Shown here: one piece after another, positions 63,223 to 64,000 of the stretch
How the letters are laid out: each line of letters opens with the position of its first letter
Position numbering within the stretch: position 1 is the first letter of the stretch
Source: JADKAV01 sp037046735
Lineage (GTDB): Bacteria; Actinomycetota; Actinomycetes; S36-B12; UBA10799
NCBI GenBank assembly: GCA_037046735.1
Contig: JBAOHC010000020.1
Span: 221,094 to 285,093 of the forward strand
DNA: 64,000 nt
Reading direction: 5' to 3'
The notes under the pieces: generated by a model
What the model was told of the DNA's origin: nothing
Seen by the model: only the letters and a program-made list of their open reading frames with translations
Database searches by the model: none
Position numbers and translations under genes: made by a program

Positions 63223-63230
63223 TGGTCAGC
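63223..63230. repeat. Target-site duplication, right copy
   Basis: TGGTCAGC, second copy next to the right end of the element. Confidence 0.9.
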
Positions 63231-63419
63231 GAGCAGGAGATCGCCGAGGCAATGCGCCTGGCAATCGACACCGAACACACGCTGATCGAAGGGGCCGCGG
63301 GTGTCGCGCTGGCGGCAGGCATGCGCTACGCGCCTGAGCACCCGGGGCAGACCATCGTCGTGGTGTCGTGCGGTGGGAATATCTCAGCGGACAAACTGGT
63401 GGCGGCACTGGGGCGCTAG
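63231..63419 (+). pseudogene. Threonine/serine dehydratase-like enzyme, 3' part
   Basis: Continuous frame from the IS junction: EQEIAEAMRLAIDTEHTLIE, GAAGVALAAGMRYAPEHPGQ, VVVSCGGNISADKLVAALGR, stop 63419. SCGGNIS is the family C-terminal signature. It has no start of its own. Confidence 0.88.
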
Positions 63420-63484
63420 TCGGACTGGCCGCCGACGGGCAGATCAGGTCGGCAACGACGCCCGTGCGCGATAGCGTTTCGTCC

Positions 63485-63836
63485 GTGGCTGTGAAGAGGA
63501 CCCGACGCGCCCGGATCGCAAGACGACGTGCCCGCCGGGTGGCCGCAGCCGATAACGACCTCAACGACGCGCAGTGGGCGACGCTGGTAGCGGCCTGGGG
63601 TGGCTGTGCGTATTGCGGGCGCCTCAGAGACTGCGCTGCAACGCGACTGCGTCCTGCCCATCTCCCGCGGCGGTCGGTACACGGTGACTAACGTCGTACC
63701 CGCCTGCCGCTCGTGCAACGCGAGCAAGTGCAACCGGGAGGTGACGAGTTGGATGCGCCGCAAAGGATTGGACGAGCCGGCATTTCTGACCGCGCACGCG
63801 ACGGTGCTGGCCGGTTTGGTTGCCGAAGCGACCTAG
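63485..63836 (+). pseudogene. Small HNH endonuclease, one frameshift
   Basis: From GTG 63485: an Arg-rich N-terminus (VAVKRTRRARIARRRARRVA), LNDAQWATLVAAWGGCAYCG with the first Cys pair; shift near 63615; then DCVLPISRGGRYTVTNVVPA (HNH His replaced by Asp-Cys-Val-Leu-Pro pattern), CRSCNASKCNREVTSWM (second Cys pair). About 116 residues if repaired. Linked to neither a phage nor a toxin module here. Confidence 0.7.
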
Positions 63837-64000
63837 GTTCTCACGGCGTGTACTCCCAGGAAGATCATCTGCCCGACCACCACGATGCCCAGCCCGGCCA
63901 CGCGTAGCCGCCCCTGAGCAGTCCGAGGACGAACAACATGGCGAGTTCAGCGCGCCCTCGCCCGGCGCTGGTCGCCTGTGCGGCCTGGAAGTGCGGATTC
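63833..64000 (-). other. Possible C-terminus of a membrane protein, broken frame
   Basis: Minus-strand pieces RAELAMLFVLGLLRG and VAGLGIVVVGQMIFLGVHAV are hydrophobic and lie in adjoining frames, ending at a TAG convergent with the HNH gene. One shift near 63905 would join them. The rest is outside the window. Weak support. Confidence 0.35.

Noticed and set aside
1..64000. tRNA, rRNA, CRISPR arrays, prophage or toxin-antitoxin modules
   Set aside because: I looked for direct-repeat arrays, tRNA-like cloverleaf stretches with CCA context, integrases and paired small genes and found none that hold up by eye; a covariance-model scan was not possible.

Overview
The window is 64 kb of high-GC chromosomal DNA from an actinobacterium (Actinomycetota). 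The lineage markers are a WhiB-family iron-sulfur regulator, GTP-dependent PEP carboxykinase, an F420-type LLM oxidoreductase, DUF3039 and DUF2017 proteins, many GTG/TTG starts, and a block (3.8-9.5 kb) ordered like Mycobacterium tuberculosis Rv1331-Rv1341: clpS, DUF2017, mec, cysO, cysM, murI, cAMP-phosphodiesterase-like MBL protein, rph, rdgB. I saw no rRNA, tRNA or CRISPR. Many adjacent reading frames overlap by 1-10 bases.

Layout. 0-9.5 kb (minus strand): partial acyl-CoA dehydrogenase, frameshifted YihY/BrkB protein, M13 peptidase, then the conserved block with the CysO/Mec/CysM sulfur-carrier route to cysteine. 9.5-15 kb: secreted GH18 protein and divergent PBP4-type DD-peptidase, IclR regulator, DUF3039, WhiB3-like regulator. 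15-18.7 kb: 5'-truncated YfcC transporter divergent from arginine deiminase and ornithine carbamoyltransferase. 18.8-24.7 kb: sugar ABC importer with GH13 alpha-glucosidase. 24.8-34 kb: two MFS permeases, PEPCK, secreted M15-like peptidase, broken CoiA-like gene, LLM oxidoreductase, first of three secreted paralogues, Lpd-like flavoprotein. 34-40 kb: glycosyltransferase cluster with many frameshifts, followed by an intact two-component system. 40-45 kb: degenerate DUF222/HNH gene with hairpin repeats, SulP transporter, the other two secreted paralogues. 44-57 kb: GNATs, DUF3089 hydrolase, six-PAS diguanylate cyclase, broken Nudix gene, OsmC, Lon-N protein, acyl-CoA carboxylase, HIRAN protein, geranylgeranyl-reductase-like flavoprotein, choloylglycine-hydrolase-like enzyme. 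57-64 kb: repeat-flanked insertion, DUF1048/PadR pair, XRE-cupin regulator, and a decayed operon (ornithine cyclodeaminase-like, aminotransferase, threonine-dehydratase-like) split by an ISL3-family element with an 8-bp target duplication.

Most notable: (1) three paralogous secreted Cys/His proteins each preceded by CRP-type GTGA-N6-TCAC palindromes, in a window that also encodes a cAMP-phosphodiesterase-like enzyme; (2) the ISL3 insertion, where removing the element and one target copy restores the dehydratase frame; (3) frameshifts concentrated at 34.5-37.4, 40.1-41.3 and 58-63.9 kb, which are either real decay or assembly error; (4) a pair of hairpin repeats upstream of and inside the DUF222/HNH pseudogene; (5) a 37-bp direct repeat across the 3' ends of two convergent genes, enclosing a small repeat-rich insert.
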